From contig VCJN01000760.1 of NCBI GenBank assembly GCA_006384855.1, positions 1 to 64,000 on the forward strand: DNA of 64,000 nt. Reading direction: 5' to 3'. Each line of letters opens with the position of its first letter. The first letter of the stretch is position 1. The notes beneath the pieces are model-generated. The model saw only the letters and a program-made list of their open reading frames with translations. It was not told the origin of the DNA and made no database searches. Shown here piece by piece: positions 19,968-31,707 of this stretch. Position numbers and translations under genes: made by a program. This DNA comes from Tetraselmis striata (Eukaryota; Chlorophyta; Chlorodendrophyceae; Chlorodendrales; Chlorodendraceae).

Positions 19968-22920
19968 TTACGGCTGCTCTGCAGCGCCGCCATCGCCATC
20001 GTCCATATCATTGTGGCAAACGGCCGTGTCCTTGGCATGAGAGTGCTTCACATAGGAAGCCCACCTGGTGAAAGCAAAATCAACAATATCATGTCAGTGT
20101 CCAAACAAAACATGAGATAACTGAAAGGGCAGTTGCAGCGCGTTGCTGACATACCTCATTATCTGCATGGGCGCAGCATCAGCAACGGCCATCTCGCGCC
20201 GCCGACCCTTGCCAGCAGTGCTGGCGGAAATCGCCTCTGTCTGGGTGTATGTAACCAGCCTCCCTTGCGCGATGATGAGTGGGAAGACGAAATCCGGCCG
20301 GAAGACTGCATTCACTGCGCCGTCCCAGATCCTGGTGCTGATTGGGGCTGATGGAAGCCGACTCCCACGGTTAACGTCTTCAACTGCGAAGACAATTGGA
20401 GGCGGAGCCAGGGGGCTGTCTAAAGCGTAGCACTTTGCCGCAACGAAATAGCTTACCTCAACCCGGAAGATCTCCTGGAACCTATCATGGTTCTCTCCCT
20501 CGGCAGCGGGCCCCAGTTGGCCCAAAGTCCACAATGGCTCTCGGTTGAGTAGTTTGCAGTATGTAATGGTCCACGGGTCGAAGGGCTGCACCCCAGTTCT
20601 CCCACCGCCGGGCTGTGTACACCCATACATAGCCCTTCGGCCAGCGGCTGTACGCGCGCGAGCAATATATATATTGTAGGATTCCTGGTCCGGCTTCATT
20701 GCCATCATCCGGCCATAGTACGTCAACCTGTAGCAGTCCGGCGGATGATCGATGTAAGTGTGCTTTTAATGCTGCTATACTATCACACAAGGAATACATG
20801 CATGCGGGCAGGAATCTAAAGCACTTACTTGATGTTCGCCGTATCGGCAATCAGTTGTTGTACCCGCAGCCCATCGGGGGCATACTCATCAAAGTACTGT
20901 TTGAAGAGAGCGGCATTGTGGTCCTGCACATTGACGCCCTTGTCCGCGCAAAAAGCTCCCTCAACCACCTTCGCGCTGACTACTGCGCGACCCACTGCAT
21001 CTTGCCGTTCGTGGCGATTCTTCGCCCCTGCAGATCCCCTCACACTGCCCCGATCCCGCCGCATGCTGACGAGCAAATCATTAAAGAGGAGCTCGAAGTC
21101 CTCCAATCCCATCTGTCCGCGCCAACAGCTAGGAGTGAGAAAGCGTTTGATGCGATTACATACGACTAGTGGGCCAATGCACAAAGGAAAGGGGGGGGGG
21201 ACACCTGCTTCACGACATCGACAGCAATAGCCCTCTCCGGATCCTTGCTGCACTTGCCGACAATGGTCTTCCAGAAGAACCTAACCTACACACAGACAAT
21301 ATAGAAGGATTATATGAGATGCTGAATGGATGCAAAAGATGCCTCGTTTGAGGCACAGGGTGTGTGGAAGGGGGGTGGGGGGCTCACCCCCCTCTCGAGG
21401 CACATCTCCACCTCACGCGTTGTGCAGCTACGCCTCTCCTGAGCCGACCACCTACAAACCAGCACGTGTAGATTGCTACACATCAGGCGATTACCATCGC
21501 ACATATGCTCACATGTCTTGGCGATAGGCAGCTCGTAGTTCGCCTTGAAGCAAAGCGGGTGGACGAGCGCAGCCCCGATGCTCGGACGCTTCTGGGGCGG
21601 CTTACCCAACAACTCGTGAGAGAAGCAGTCCGGCAGTAGCGCCCTTCGTAGCGCCCTTCGTAGCGCTTGTCATCATGGTACCATGCTATCTCAGGCTCGC
21701 CGCCACTACCCTTAGAAGAGCTCACAGTAACACCACAGTTAGCAACAAGTAGACGGAATAGGGTTATGTCCAAGTGCACCTTGGTGAAGGCGCGCGCTGT
21801 GAATAGCAACAAACGTGTAATACGGCTTATCTCTTTGGCACAGCCTTCAACAGGGCCTTGAAGGCGCGGTTCCCGTTCCTCCTCTCCCTCATGTCCCTCC
21901 TCCTCTTCCCCCGTATCGTCCTTGTCGGTGCCGTTGAGGCTAGAGAGAAATCCAGTCGGTTCGCGTTCTTCATCATCGCCCTCCCAAAAGGCATCGCCGT
22001 CAGAAATAGCCATACCCCGATCCGCCCTCTTCTCATCACTGTCCGCCCGGTCCTTCGTTAAAGGACTGCCAAGCATGCTCTGGGCCATGCCCCTGTCGCT
22101 GCCAGCCGTATCGTCGATGTCTATATCGCTGCCAGAACCATCCGAGGTACTGTCTAATTTCCGGAAACACCGACGAATTTCTACGTCGCGCAACAAGCGA
22201 CAGTTGCATCTCGCGCGTATACTGTAACAGAGCGGAGGACACATCACATGGTTAGTTGGTTACCTATTGGTGAAGAGATGTGCTGGGTGGGAGGCGACAC
22301 ATTTAGGTGGGATGGCGCAAATAAGCATGTGTGTATGGAATTTCAGTCTCAGTGAGAAAGCAGCATGGCATTTATTTGCCGTCGTGATGTCGCACCCTAA
22401 CCTTGTTGCCAGGGAGCATGGCTGTGCCGACAACCTCGGAGTGATGAGACGACAAGAACAACACACCGACCCATTGTCCTTCATTATTTCGTAGGTCGGG
22501 AGCGTTCCGCTGTTTTTCGCGCATGCGGGGTCGACGCAAACGTCGGGTAGCCGGTGCGGCGGGTGGTGAGGGCGGGGTAGTCGGTTCGGGCGAAGACGGG
22601 ACAGGCAGCACTACTACGGGTTGCGATGCGGTGGTGGTCTTCAACTGCGTGAAGGGGGGGGGGGGGGCGTTATGGCAAGCGTCGGTTAAGATTGCCATGG
22701 CAAGCTGGAATCCGCACACTCGCAGGCACTCACCGACAGTATGCGGGCTTGCTCCACCGTCGTTAGCTGGGTGTCTGAGGTGTTGTACTTTGAAGTGGCG
22801 GCTATTCCCAACGAGGTGACTTTTGCATACACGGCACTGGACCGTAAGGTGGCCGCTCGGATTATCGCATACATCGAAGACGCTCTTCTTGCCGCATGAT
22901 ATCGCTTTGCCGCGAGGCAT
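19968..22920 (-). CDS. Multi-exon gene of unknown function, BED-like zinc finger at N-terminus
   Basis: Spliced frames are supported by consistent GT-AG sites and phases at the 3' end. The exons are 21388 and upward, 21285-21205, 21112-20829, 20727-20155 and 20064-19968 (stop). From the start at 22920, an early segment has CRVCKSHL followed by His residues (C-x2-C...H...H, BED/C2H2-like). An intron starts at AAG/GTTAGG near 22397 and ends at CTGTTACAG near 22229. A middle region is strongly acidic (Asp/Glu/Ser-rich). Between about 22150 and 21650 the reading frame changes twice, which requires very short introns or indels. The C-terminal ~300 residues have globular composition but match no family I recognise. 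A domesticated transposase is possible because of the zinc finger, but this is inference. Confidence 0.6.
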
Positions 22921-23152
22921 CGCGACGAGGGTGCGCTGAGGGGGGCGGCTGTGGGATAACGAGTGGTCAAATTATGGGTAGAGAGCGGCGGATGATAAGC
23001 ATGTCAGACAAGGGATGATAAAGGTAGTCGCTCCGCGGCCGCGTGCGCATCAGTAACGTCATGCCCGCCGCGCGGTTGCTCGCCATGGCGAAGTACGCTT
23101 GCGTGGGCCGGCGGGAGGGGCATCACTTACCGTTTCACGTACGGGTACTGCT

Positions 23153-23480
23153 GTGGCGTTGGGCTGCAGTCCACTTTCCAGTACTGCAGGCTGCAGTGCA
23201 GTACTGAAGGCTGCAGGCAGGCTTCAGTGCATGCTGCCGTGCAAGATGCAGTCAACATGCTACAGTACTGCATGTTGCAGTGCAGGCTGAAGTAGCACCG
23301 AAACTATTGATTATAGGGAAGGGCGGGATAGTGAAGGGCAAATATTTGGGGAACTTTGGGTAACTGCACTGCAGCCCCTTTCGGGAAGTACAACAGGCTG
23401 CAGTGCAGTAGCTTAACTGCAAGCTGCAGTTTCTGCAGTCTGCAGTCTGCAGTAGATACTGCAGTCCAACCCTGGTTGAG
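23153..23480 (+). repeat. CTGCAG-rich repeat, copy 2
   Basis: The left part (23155-23295) matches the reverse complement of 2697-2820. The right part (23360-23480) is again dense in CTGCAG and ends with ACTGCAGTCCAACCCTGG, an inverted version of the left end's GTTGGGCTGCAGT. The unit therefore has inverted-repeat-like ends about 310 bp apart and may be a short mobile element. Confidence 0.6.
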
Positions 23481-24350
23481 ACCTCGCGGCGCATGTACTG
23501 GTGGCATGCATGGATAAGCGCGGATAAGCGCGGATCAGCTCAAGTTAAGCGGGAGTAGTCGCCAGGGTATACGAAATACGGTACTTGTACAGTAAAAATG
23601 AGTACGAATACAGTAGAAGTACCGTATTTAGCGCGGTTAAGCGGATCCCGTTTCGACAAGGGTTGCACGTCTCTGGCGCAACCCGCGGGTGCCCACCAGA
23701 GCCCACTCCCGTATCTGCGCCCCGCTACTCCTTGAACCATCTTGGTGCACAATTGGTATCCCATAACAGCCCATAACCGAGAGCTCAAAACCTAGCCATT
23801 ATGTCGGTGATCCCCTACAACATGTGCTGCTAGTCATACGGACTCGTGGCGGGGTCGCTGTTGGTAGGCATTCAGGCTAGCGCAAAGTTGCGCGGACCTA
23901 GGGGTCTTTCTAACCGCAAAGTCGACCGCAACATGCCCACCCCGCCTTACTCCGCACGCCATATGTGTCTCGCGGCTAAGCAGCTTGTTAGACGCAGCAA
24001 TGTGCCCGATGGCCGTGGTGGGGTGCCTCCCCTCGCCGTTGTGTTGCTCAGAGCGTTAATTCGCTTTCCCACTGTCCTCGGAAAGGACACATAGATGCAT
24101 AGGGCCCACATGACCCATAGGACCGCTTGGGTCAGACACCGCCTAAGCCCACTCTCCCAAACATTTGGAAGGGTTAGGACAAGACCTTCGAGGCCTTGAG
24201 TTGGACCTTGTCAACCCCTGGGATGGTGGTCCAGGGCCGACCAGGCGAAAACGTAACAGCTTGGTAGTGGTTGGTCCCGGGTGTACTATTACTAATTTTA
24301 ACTAAAACAAATACCCGTACGGCTGCATGCATGGTCGATAGATACCTGGG
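23481..24350. other. No supported gene; diverged repeat at 23690-23830
   Basis: The segment 23690-23830 resembles 11160-11345. GGATAAGCGC motifs are repeated near 23510-23535, and CGGTACTTGTACAGTA with TACAGTAGAAGTACCG near 23578-23622 forms an imperfect hairpin. No coding signal is convincing. Confidence 0.4.
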
Positions 24351-24359
24351 TTGCGCTGA

Positions 24360-24520
24360 AGTACCCCCTGGAGGTATTCAGTTCAGCCTGAACGGAATTC
24401 AGCTGAATTCATCTGACAGACTTCAGCCTGAATTCAGGCCCTGAATTCAAAATGAACTCTGCTCGGTTCAGATATGCAGGTATCCGGACTGAATTCAGCC
24501 CCCCCCCCCCCCCCCCCCCC
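24360..24520. repeat. TTCAG/GAATTC palindromic cluster and 22-base C tract
   Basis: Repeated TTCAGCCTGAA and GAATTCAG motifs run from 24375 to 24500 and end in a pure C run at 24499-24520. A similar TTCAG-rich cluster lies at about 37655-37740. The two may be ends or cores of one short element family. Confidence 0.55.
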
Positions 24521-24980
24521 ACACACACCACCACCAACAGCGGCGCAGAGCAGTGGCATTTGTTGTGCGGTTGAACAGATTGTTACATGTGTGACACCCA
24601 CGGGACCGCCGGTATGGGGAACGGAATGAATAGGCGCGGTAGGGAACCGGGATGAGTCACGGCGGTTAGCATGGGGGCGGGCGGCGGCACGGCCGCGGGG
24701 TGATGCCGCCGCCGCGCTGGTCGTGCGCTGAGCCCCTCCCGATGACACCGGAACGCCACCCTCGTCGGCGTTCGCGACTGCAGGATCCGCGGGTGGCTCC
24801 GCAGCATCCACGCTCGTTGGTATCGTGAGGGAAGAGTGTATGGTTTGGTGAGGCGAAAGTGGTGTGCGTGGCAGTGTGTGATGTGCCTTGCGGATCTCCT
24901 TCCAGCATCGTGGCGTCCGGCAGCCGTCGGCAGGGAAGCAAGGTCATTAGCGCCAAAGATAACATAACGATTATACCAAA

Positions 24981-26213
24981 CTGTCAAAGCGTACAGCGTT
25001 TCAGCGTACGCATGCGCGCGCGTACGAGGACGTGCTTACTTGGCATACCGTCAAATACTCGTCGCCTGTCAGACGGGTATCACTTTTAGTAATGGCAGTA
25101 CTTCTTTGTATGTGTATGCCTGATGTCCACGCAAGCAGTCACCTGTGGGGCAACAACCAACTGTATGTCGCTCAGCTCTCACACCTAAAACCACCGACAG
25201 ACCTAGGGCCCGTACCAACGGCTAACTGCCGCCAACCACGGTGCCCTTACATACCAATAGCGCGTGAGAAGGCCTAGGGGCTTAGTCGGCTCGCGCGCCC
25301 GCGGGATGCCTTTAGCATCCTGTCAGCGCGCTGCCCGCCCACTCTTTGGCTTTCTATACGTCGCATGCCCACCCATCTTGTAACCACGCTACTACACCAC
25401 AAACACCTCGGATCTGTGCACATCACACCTGCACGTGCCTCGAGCGTTGCTGTCCTTTAGGGGCGGTACAACATGTTGTCGAGCTGCGAGTGATATCGCG
25501 TAGCAAGAAACGGTGGTGAGTTGCGGTTACGCCTGTGTTGTTGTGTCGTGACGCCCGTCTTGCTTTTACCTCCTGTGAACCCGTTGTACCGACTGCCTGG
25601 ACTTGTCGACCGACCGACCGACCGATTAGCGTACCGAACTTGCCTGATCAGCACTGACTTGCTTGTTGCCATACGCGAGCAGTCGGTACTGCGCGTCGTC
25701 GTCGAGTCATGTCATTATACCGTATGCGTGCGCATATGCGCGCGTGCGGGCACTCATAGTCCATTCGCGAGAGGCATGTCGTGCGGCACATGGTTTGTGG
25801 TGTAGTAGCGTGGTTACAAGATGGGTGGGCATGCGACGTATAGAAAGCCAAAGAGTGGGCGGGCAGCGCGCCGACATGATGCTAAAGGCATCCCGCGGGC
25901 GCGCGAGCCGACTAAGCCCCTAGGCCTTCTCACGCGCTATTGGTCTATACGGGCACCGTGGTTGGCGGCAGTTAGCCGTTGGTACGGGCCCTAGGTCTGT
26001 CGGTGGTTCTAGGTGTGAGCTAAGCGACAGACAGCTGGTTGTTGCGCCACAGGTGACTGCTTGCTTGGACATCAGGCATACACATACAAAGCAGTACTGC
26101 CATTACTAAAAGTGATACCGGTATGACAGGCGACGAGTATTTGACGGTATGCCAAGTAAGCACGTCCTCGTACGCGCGCATGCGTACGCTGAAACGTTGC
26201 ACGTTGTGACAAG
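24981..26213. mobile_element. Fold-back element with ~420-bp inverted arms
   Basis: Arms 24981-25404 and 25793-26213 are inverted copies with high identity, separated by a 388-bp loop. Both arms contain the blocks ACTTGGCATACCGTCAAATA, AGACCTAGGGCCCGTACC and CTTTGGCTTTCTATACGTCG. Frames in each arm encode the same short hydrophobic peptide, which is a by-product of the repeat. No transposase is visible. The right arm ends exactly where the Ty3/gypsy terminus begins (26213/26214). Confidence 0.85.
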
Positions 26214-26402
26214 TGTCGTGGGAAAAAGAGAAATGGGATGGTGATGGTAAACTGTCGGCGCCGCACTGCATACTCCCCCCCACTCAACGCCACGGGTGTT
26301 GAGTCCAAGACGGAAGTGCGCGGCCGACGACATGAAGAAAAGATGATGTTGGCTGACGATTTGAAGATGGCTTGTCTAAAGGTAGCATATCATGCTGCGG
26401 CG

Positions 26403-27311
26403 TCAGCGGCGTAGTGGCGGCGCGCAGTCCGGGCACAGCCACTCCTCGCCATGATGTAAGTCTGCCTTGGCGCACGCCACATGCCACATGGCTTGGCACT
26501 TGTCGCAGATGAGTCGTGGGGCTGCAATGTTGTCGCTGCCACAACCTTTGCATGCTGGCATGCCGCGCGCCCGTACCGTGCCGGGACAAGGTTGGACAAG
26601 TGGCACGGCGCGCAATCGTCCATGTGCACATGAATCTCGTTGCCATCGGATCCGGACAAACGCAACCATCCGGACTCAAGATCTCCACAACACGCAGGCT
26701 GGTGCAGGCGGTACGGACGTCCAGGGTGTTGAGCGGGGGCTGCGCCACATAGACGTAGCTGCAGACTCGAAGCGGTAGCGCCGAGGTTGCACATCGCCAC
26801 GCCGGACCTTGTGGTAGCGCACCACATCGCGTTGTTGAGCTTGCAATGCCCTCTCGAATGCCTTGGGCATGGCAACCCTCAGCATATCGGCTCACTGTGT
26901 GATGGGGTTGATGACTGCAATGTCGTTGTCCATGTCGACCGGCTCCTCCAGCAGCGCGCAAACCTGGTCCGGCGCGACATGATCACGGCCAAACAAAAAG
27001 TGCCAAGAGGCAGTGCCGAGGGTTGGCACAACTTTCCGAAGTGCCACCTTCAAGACTTGAACGATGCGATCGGCCATGCCACTGGCTTGGGGATGCCCCG
27101 GCGGAATGTCCACGGGCTGAATGCCATGGCGCTCCAACTGCTCGCGGAACGCGCCTTGACATTCAATGCAATTGTCTGTGACGACCTCTACGGGTGCTCC
27201 ATGACGGGCCAACACGCGCTCATGGAGCGCCTTGGCAGTCGTAGACGCCTCGAGGTCGCGGACATGCACCAGCTCGATCCACTTGCTGAAGTGCTCCGCG
27301 ATGACGATCAC
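26403..27311 (-). pseudogene. Integrase core, C-terminal domain and PHD finger
   Basis: The core frame (27311-26892) has the second catalytic Asp in VVTDN. The position of the catalytic Glu reads GMADRI, where the plus-strand relative has GMTERI, so Glu is replaced by Asp. About 24 codons present in the relative (between GTASWH and LFGRDH) are deleted. A stop at 26890 precedes the C-terminal frame (26885-26403). The C-terminus has a full C4HC3 pattern: CKGC, CDKC, a His in MWHVAC, and CPDC with the usual Trp two residues before it. This is a PHD finger, a histone-tail reader fold. It occupies the place of the chromodomain in chromoviruses and may direct integration to marked chromatin. Confidence 0.8.
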
Positions 27312-28367
27312 CTACTTGCGGCCCTCGGTGCTAGTCGGCAGCGGTCCGGCTGAGTCCACGCTGAAGCGATAGAAGAGCCCAAACAATGGCATGTGCTTGA
27401 GACGATCGTGCTCATGGTTGAACGATGCTTTGACGCGATCGTAGGCGCGGCACTGCTTGACAATGGCGCCGACGTCTTCGTGCATGCCCGGCCACACAAA
27501 GTGGCGGGCCAAAACTTGGTAAGTGCGGTCCCAGCCAAGGTGACCGATGCAGGCGTGCACTCGGCAAATCGCGTCTGGTCGCTCTTCAGGCTTGGGCACC
27601 TCACGGGCAGTGTCTCTAGTGTGCAACCACACCTTGTCGTTGTGCAAGCTGTACTTGGCGCAGCGGCGCACAAGCTGCTGCCACACCTCCACTGACACGT
27701 CGGCTGGCGTGGTCTCACCTCGCATGTAAGAGATAGCCACGGAGCTGCTCCACATGTCCCGGGTAGGCCAATGAAGCTCTTGGCTAGCGTAGACACCTGC
27801 CGTGAAGGCCATTGCGATACACTGTATTTCAAACGCTGCGTGTGCATAGGGTAGCGCGGGCGTCCTTCCAAGGCACTTGCTGGGTGTGCAGCCACCAAAC
27901 ATAGCCGACGCATTTGCCAACGTGACTGGCGACCTCCTCTGAGTGGCGATTGGAGTGGTGATGCCGGCGGCGTCTGAGGTGGCCCTTACTGGCCCCGATG
28001 GCATTGGACGCCGACTGAGCAGGTCCGGCACGGTGTTGTCCTTGCCCGGACGATGCTTGATACTGAAGTCGTACTCCGCAAGGATGAGGCTGCACCTAGC
28101 AAGCTTGCCTCGCAGCCTTGCTGTCGTCCGCAGCCACCCCATGGCCTTGCAGTCAGTGATGAGCTGGAAGTGGTAGCCATACATGTAGTAGCGGAAGCGT
28201 TGAACAACCCACACGACCGCACCGACCTCTCCCTCGTAGCTAGACAGGTCTGCCTCCACTGGGGTGTTCATGCGCGACGCAAAAGACACGGCATACTCCA
28301 CGCCATTGTCATCCACCTGCGAAAGGCACGCTCCTACTCCAGCTCGAGACCAATCGGTGTGAATCAC
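27312..28367 (-). CDS. RNase H and integrase zinc-binding region
   Basis: The 351-residue frame starts with the gypsy RNase H: Asp in HTDWSRAGVG, Glu in SSYEGEVGA and Asp in LITDCKAM, then KHRPGKDNTVPDLLSR, which marks the end of RNase H in this superfamily. After a linker comes integrase N-terminal sequence with HLGWDRTYQVL and a degenerate Cys pair (QCRAYDRV). The core then begins with the first catalytic Asp in SVDSAGPLPT. The frame is open throughout and belongs to the polyprotein of the 26214-35610 element. Confidence 0.85.
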   Translation of the reverse strand: MIHTDWSRAGVGACLSQVDDNGVEYAVSFASRMNTPVEADLSSYEGEVGAVVWVVQRFRYYMYGYHFQLITDCKAMGWLRTTARLRGKLARCSLILAEYDFSIKHRPGKDNTVPDLLSRRPMPSGPVRATSDAAGITTPIATQRRSPVTLANASAMFGGCTPSKCLGRTPALPYAHAAFEIQCIAMAFTAGVYASQELHWPTRDMWSSSVAISYMRGETTPADVSVEVWQQLVRRCAKYSLHNDKVWLHTRDTAREVPKPEERPDAICRVHACIGHLGWDRTYQVLARHFVWPGMHEDVGAIVKQCRAYDRVKASFNHEHDRLKHMPLFGLFYRFSVDSAGPLPTSTEGRK

Positions 28368-28439
28368 AAACGGGCGACGCTAATCATGATTGCGCAGCAC
28401 CGGCGCCGAAACTAGCATAGCCTTGATGGCGTCGAAGGA

Positions 28440-29546
28440 TTACTGCTCGGCTGCGCCCCATTTCCACGGCGCATCCTTCTTGGTCAAAGTTGTCAAGGGT
28501 GCCTTCACAAGCGAGAAGCTCTCCAAGAAACGGCAGCAGTAGGTGGCCATCCCGAGGAAATGGCGCACATCACTGACATTCTTCGGCGCCGGAAGAGAGT
28601 TGATGGCCTCCGCCTTGTCAGCCATAGGCTCCACGCCTGCTCCGCTGACAATATGACCAAGAAAGTTCACTCGTGACAGTCCGAGAGCTGTCTTGGGTGG
28701 AGAGACCTGCACTCCCGGGGCCTTGAGTCGATCAAACACAATGCGCACACGACGCATGTGCTCCTGCTCATCGTCATGACTGAAGATCAGCACATCGTCT
28801 GCGAAGGCGACTGCAAAGTCCAAACCAGCGAGCGCTTGATCCACAATGCGCTGCCATGCTGCCACACAATTCTTGTGTCCGAAGGGCATGCGTTTGAAGG
28901 TTAGCAGCCGATTGCCTGCATGGAACGCGAGGCGTTGCTGCGCTGACAATCCATCGGGTCGGGACAGCTTGTCCGCCACTTGGCGCTGATGAAACGCCTT
29001 TGTGCAATCAGTCGCGGTGAATCGTGAAGCTCCCTCCATGCGCGTCATGAGCTCGTCCGCTGTCGGACACGGGTATTGATCGCGGATGGTACGCTCGGTG
29101 AGCCCACGATAGTCCACTGCATAGCGAAGATCGGTCCAAGCGCCATGCTCGTCCTTCTTTGGCGCCACGATGACTGGTGCAGCCTAAGGGCTCTCAATCT
29201 CGCCCACGATGCGTGCCTTCTCCAACTTCTTCACCCAATTGTTAGCCCACTCTTGCTCTCGATGGGCAAGGTGATATTGGCGCTTGAAGACTGGGTTGTA
29301 GTCGACCAGCTGGAAGTCATAGGGCTCGGCGTCAACGGCACGCAAGTCGTCCAGACCCCACGCGTACCACTCCGAATCCGAGTCCGTCAGTGTTGCGAAG
29401 CCCTCCTTGTCCTTCTTGTCTTCCGATATCGCCCAGTGATGATGCTGCTTGGAGTCCTTGGGGTTGATGAGCTTGCTCGTTACCTTCACCGTTGGTGATT
29501 CCTTACCGAGATGCTTCTCGTTGGCGTATGCGGCATAGTACTTCAC
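28440..29546 (-). CDS. Ty3/gypsy reverse transcriptase
   Basis: The frame 29546-29184 has the N-terminal approach to RT, and 29168-28440 has the palm. Visible features are YAVDYRGLTERTIRDQYPCP, the catalytic Asp in FTATDCTKAFHQ, the RMPFGHKNC block, and FADDVLIFS with the catalytic Asp pair. NFLGHIVSGAGVEP and a ...DVRHFLGMATYCCRF connection follow. One stop (29181-29183) separates the two parts. About 245 codons of palm and thumb are uninterrupted. Confidence 0.9.
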
Positions 29547-29595
29547 GAGAGCTGCCTGGCTGCGTCAACTCCATCCGTCCGCTGCAGCTTTGTCG

Positions 29596-31364
29596 TCAAC
29601 ACCGCCCACATGTGATGTGGCCCATGCAGGACGCTCTTGCGCTCCACCGAAGACATTTACCATCAGCCCAGCGCCAGCACGCACGCGAACCGACGCCAGC
29701 GGCGACGAAGCACACGGGGCCCGAAAGGGCTAGCCACATCAGAAGTGTCAACGCCGCACTGACAGTCTTGCGTCCGGTAGCAGCTCTACCACGACGGGGT
29801 CTTGGTTTGGCAGCCTTGTGATCGCCGGCAACGACTCGAGTTGTGTGGTCAGCTGCCACCACTCGGCGCCGAGCCTTGGCGACCGCCCGCTCCGTCGCTC
29901 GAGTCGCTTGGCGCGCCGCTCCTCCAGCCAACGGCGCCCCGCCTTGGTCACTCGCGCTGTTGTGCGTGGGTTGTCAGGAGGTTTCGCCCTAGTGCCTTGC
30001 TTGAGTGTAGCCATGTTGATGACATGCTCCATCTCCGCCTCCATGGCGGCAGTAGTTGAGCGGCGGAGCTCGTGCTGTGCGGCGCGCAGCTCTTACGTGT
30101 TGACCGAATGATAATCAACTGCTGCGGCGGCAGGGGCGTCCTCCTCAATCGTCGCTGCCGCACAAACAGCTTGCAACATATGTTGATGTCTGCGCTCCTG
30201 CGCGTAGGGGACAGCACACCGGTTCATGACCGACACCGATGTCGGCGCACAAACATTCCCGATGGCAATCACCATCTCCTCCTCAGTCAAGCCTAGCTCA
30301 TGCCGGGTGTAGAAGCCAGCATAGTCTCTGTCGAGAAGACACGCGTCACGCATGACGGCTGATGACGGACGGTATTGCGGCGGGTCGATGCCGACAACCT
30401 CCATCATTCCTGAGCCGGGCGCCCCCTCAGGTCGGAGGCGTTGCGTGCGCGTGTTGGGCGTGCTGACTGACTTGGGCGCGTAAATCATGCGCCGACCGGG
30501 AACGTTGAGTCCCCCCAGCATTGTGCATGGGGGTGTGGGCGTTGCCACTTGAGCGCGAAGCAGCCCACCGTTGCAACGCTCCACAATCTGCGCGTAGGTC
30601 CCGCGCGGCGGCCGCTCAACTCTTGTTGCACAGCCTGGTAGTAGTGATGTGTGAAGGTGTTGGTCCGCCACAAGGCATAGCGAAGAGAGGCGTCTCCATA
30701 TTTGTCGGCATGATGCGCGTTGGGCTCGCCAAAGACACGGGCCATGAAGTCGATGAACTCCTGCACCTCAGGGCTGCGTCGGCTCGACGCGGCCGGTATC
30801 ACGTTCTCGATCACGTATTCATACTGTGCCGGAGCAGCCCATTACTCCTTGACGCCTCGTGCCTTGGCCAACATGCAGTTGAGATCGCTCATCGCCTCTG
30901 CCAACGGGCTATCACTCCAGTAGGCGCACCACGTAGTCCTTCATGCTGAGTGCCCATCGATGACACGTCATGACAGGGAGGCTCAGCGCGTAGCTCGTCC
31001 AGCTCCGGCAGGTGCCTCGGGATGGCTGTTGTTGTGATGTGCTCCACGTCATGCTCCAACTCGTCGCTAAGAGAAAAACACTTCTCGAACGCATTGCGAG
31101 GAAGTTGCACGGGCCACCGCTGATGCATCCGCTCGAGCTGTTGCAGCATGCGCTGCCAATGAGCCGCGCTCCGGCTCCACGATCCACGATCTGTATCAGC
31201 TCATAGTGGTACCCGTCGACGAGGTTGGTGAACAACACCGACAGCATGCCAGCGAACAAGAAGAGCCCTTGCTTGGCACGTCCCTCCTTGCCTGCGGTCC
31301 GGTCGAGGTCGATGATGTAGGTCAGCTCCGGCGTCGAATGCGGCACGGCGCGCACGATTGCCAA
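29596..31364 (-). other. Gag-like or linker sequence of the gypsy region
   Basis: Several minus-strand frames (31364-30912, 30814-30485, 30671-30093, 30044-29748) have helical, charged composition. The 30814-30485 frame starts with a block (EVQEFIDFMARVF, then DASLRYALWR) that could be capsid-like. Frames are broken and no zinc knuckle is visible. It lies between the protease and RT regions, an odd place for Gag, so it may derive from a second element. Confidence 0.35.
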
Positions 31365-31707
31365 ATGTAAGTACTCGTGGCAGTACTTAGTGAAGCATGG
31401 CTCTTACTCGTAGCGTTTGACGAATTGAGTTGGTTGCTGAATGTAATCTCTCACAACATGCTGGTGGCATTGGATATTTATCCTATAGCGGTCCGACTGG
31501 GCACCGCGGACAGGCAGCTAGTAGCGCTATCCTGATGATTTACGAGTTGTAGCGCGTACTGTATTTATGTAACAAGGAATATTACTGGCGCCTGGTTGTG
31601 GCCGTACCAGTAAATAATACGCGTGCTGAAATATCAGCAGTACAACAGTATGATTACTTGGCCATAAAACGTCGCAGGTGGTATTAGGGTAGTCGCTAGG
31701 CGCAACC

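Noticed and set aside
29596..29931. Membrane protein suggested by a hydrophobic stretch
   Set aside because: The frame is a shadow within the gypsy region, has no supported start, and is inconsistent with neighbouring frames.
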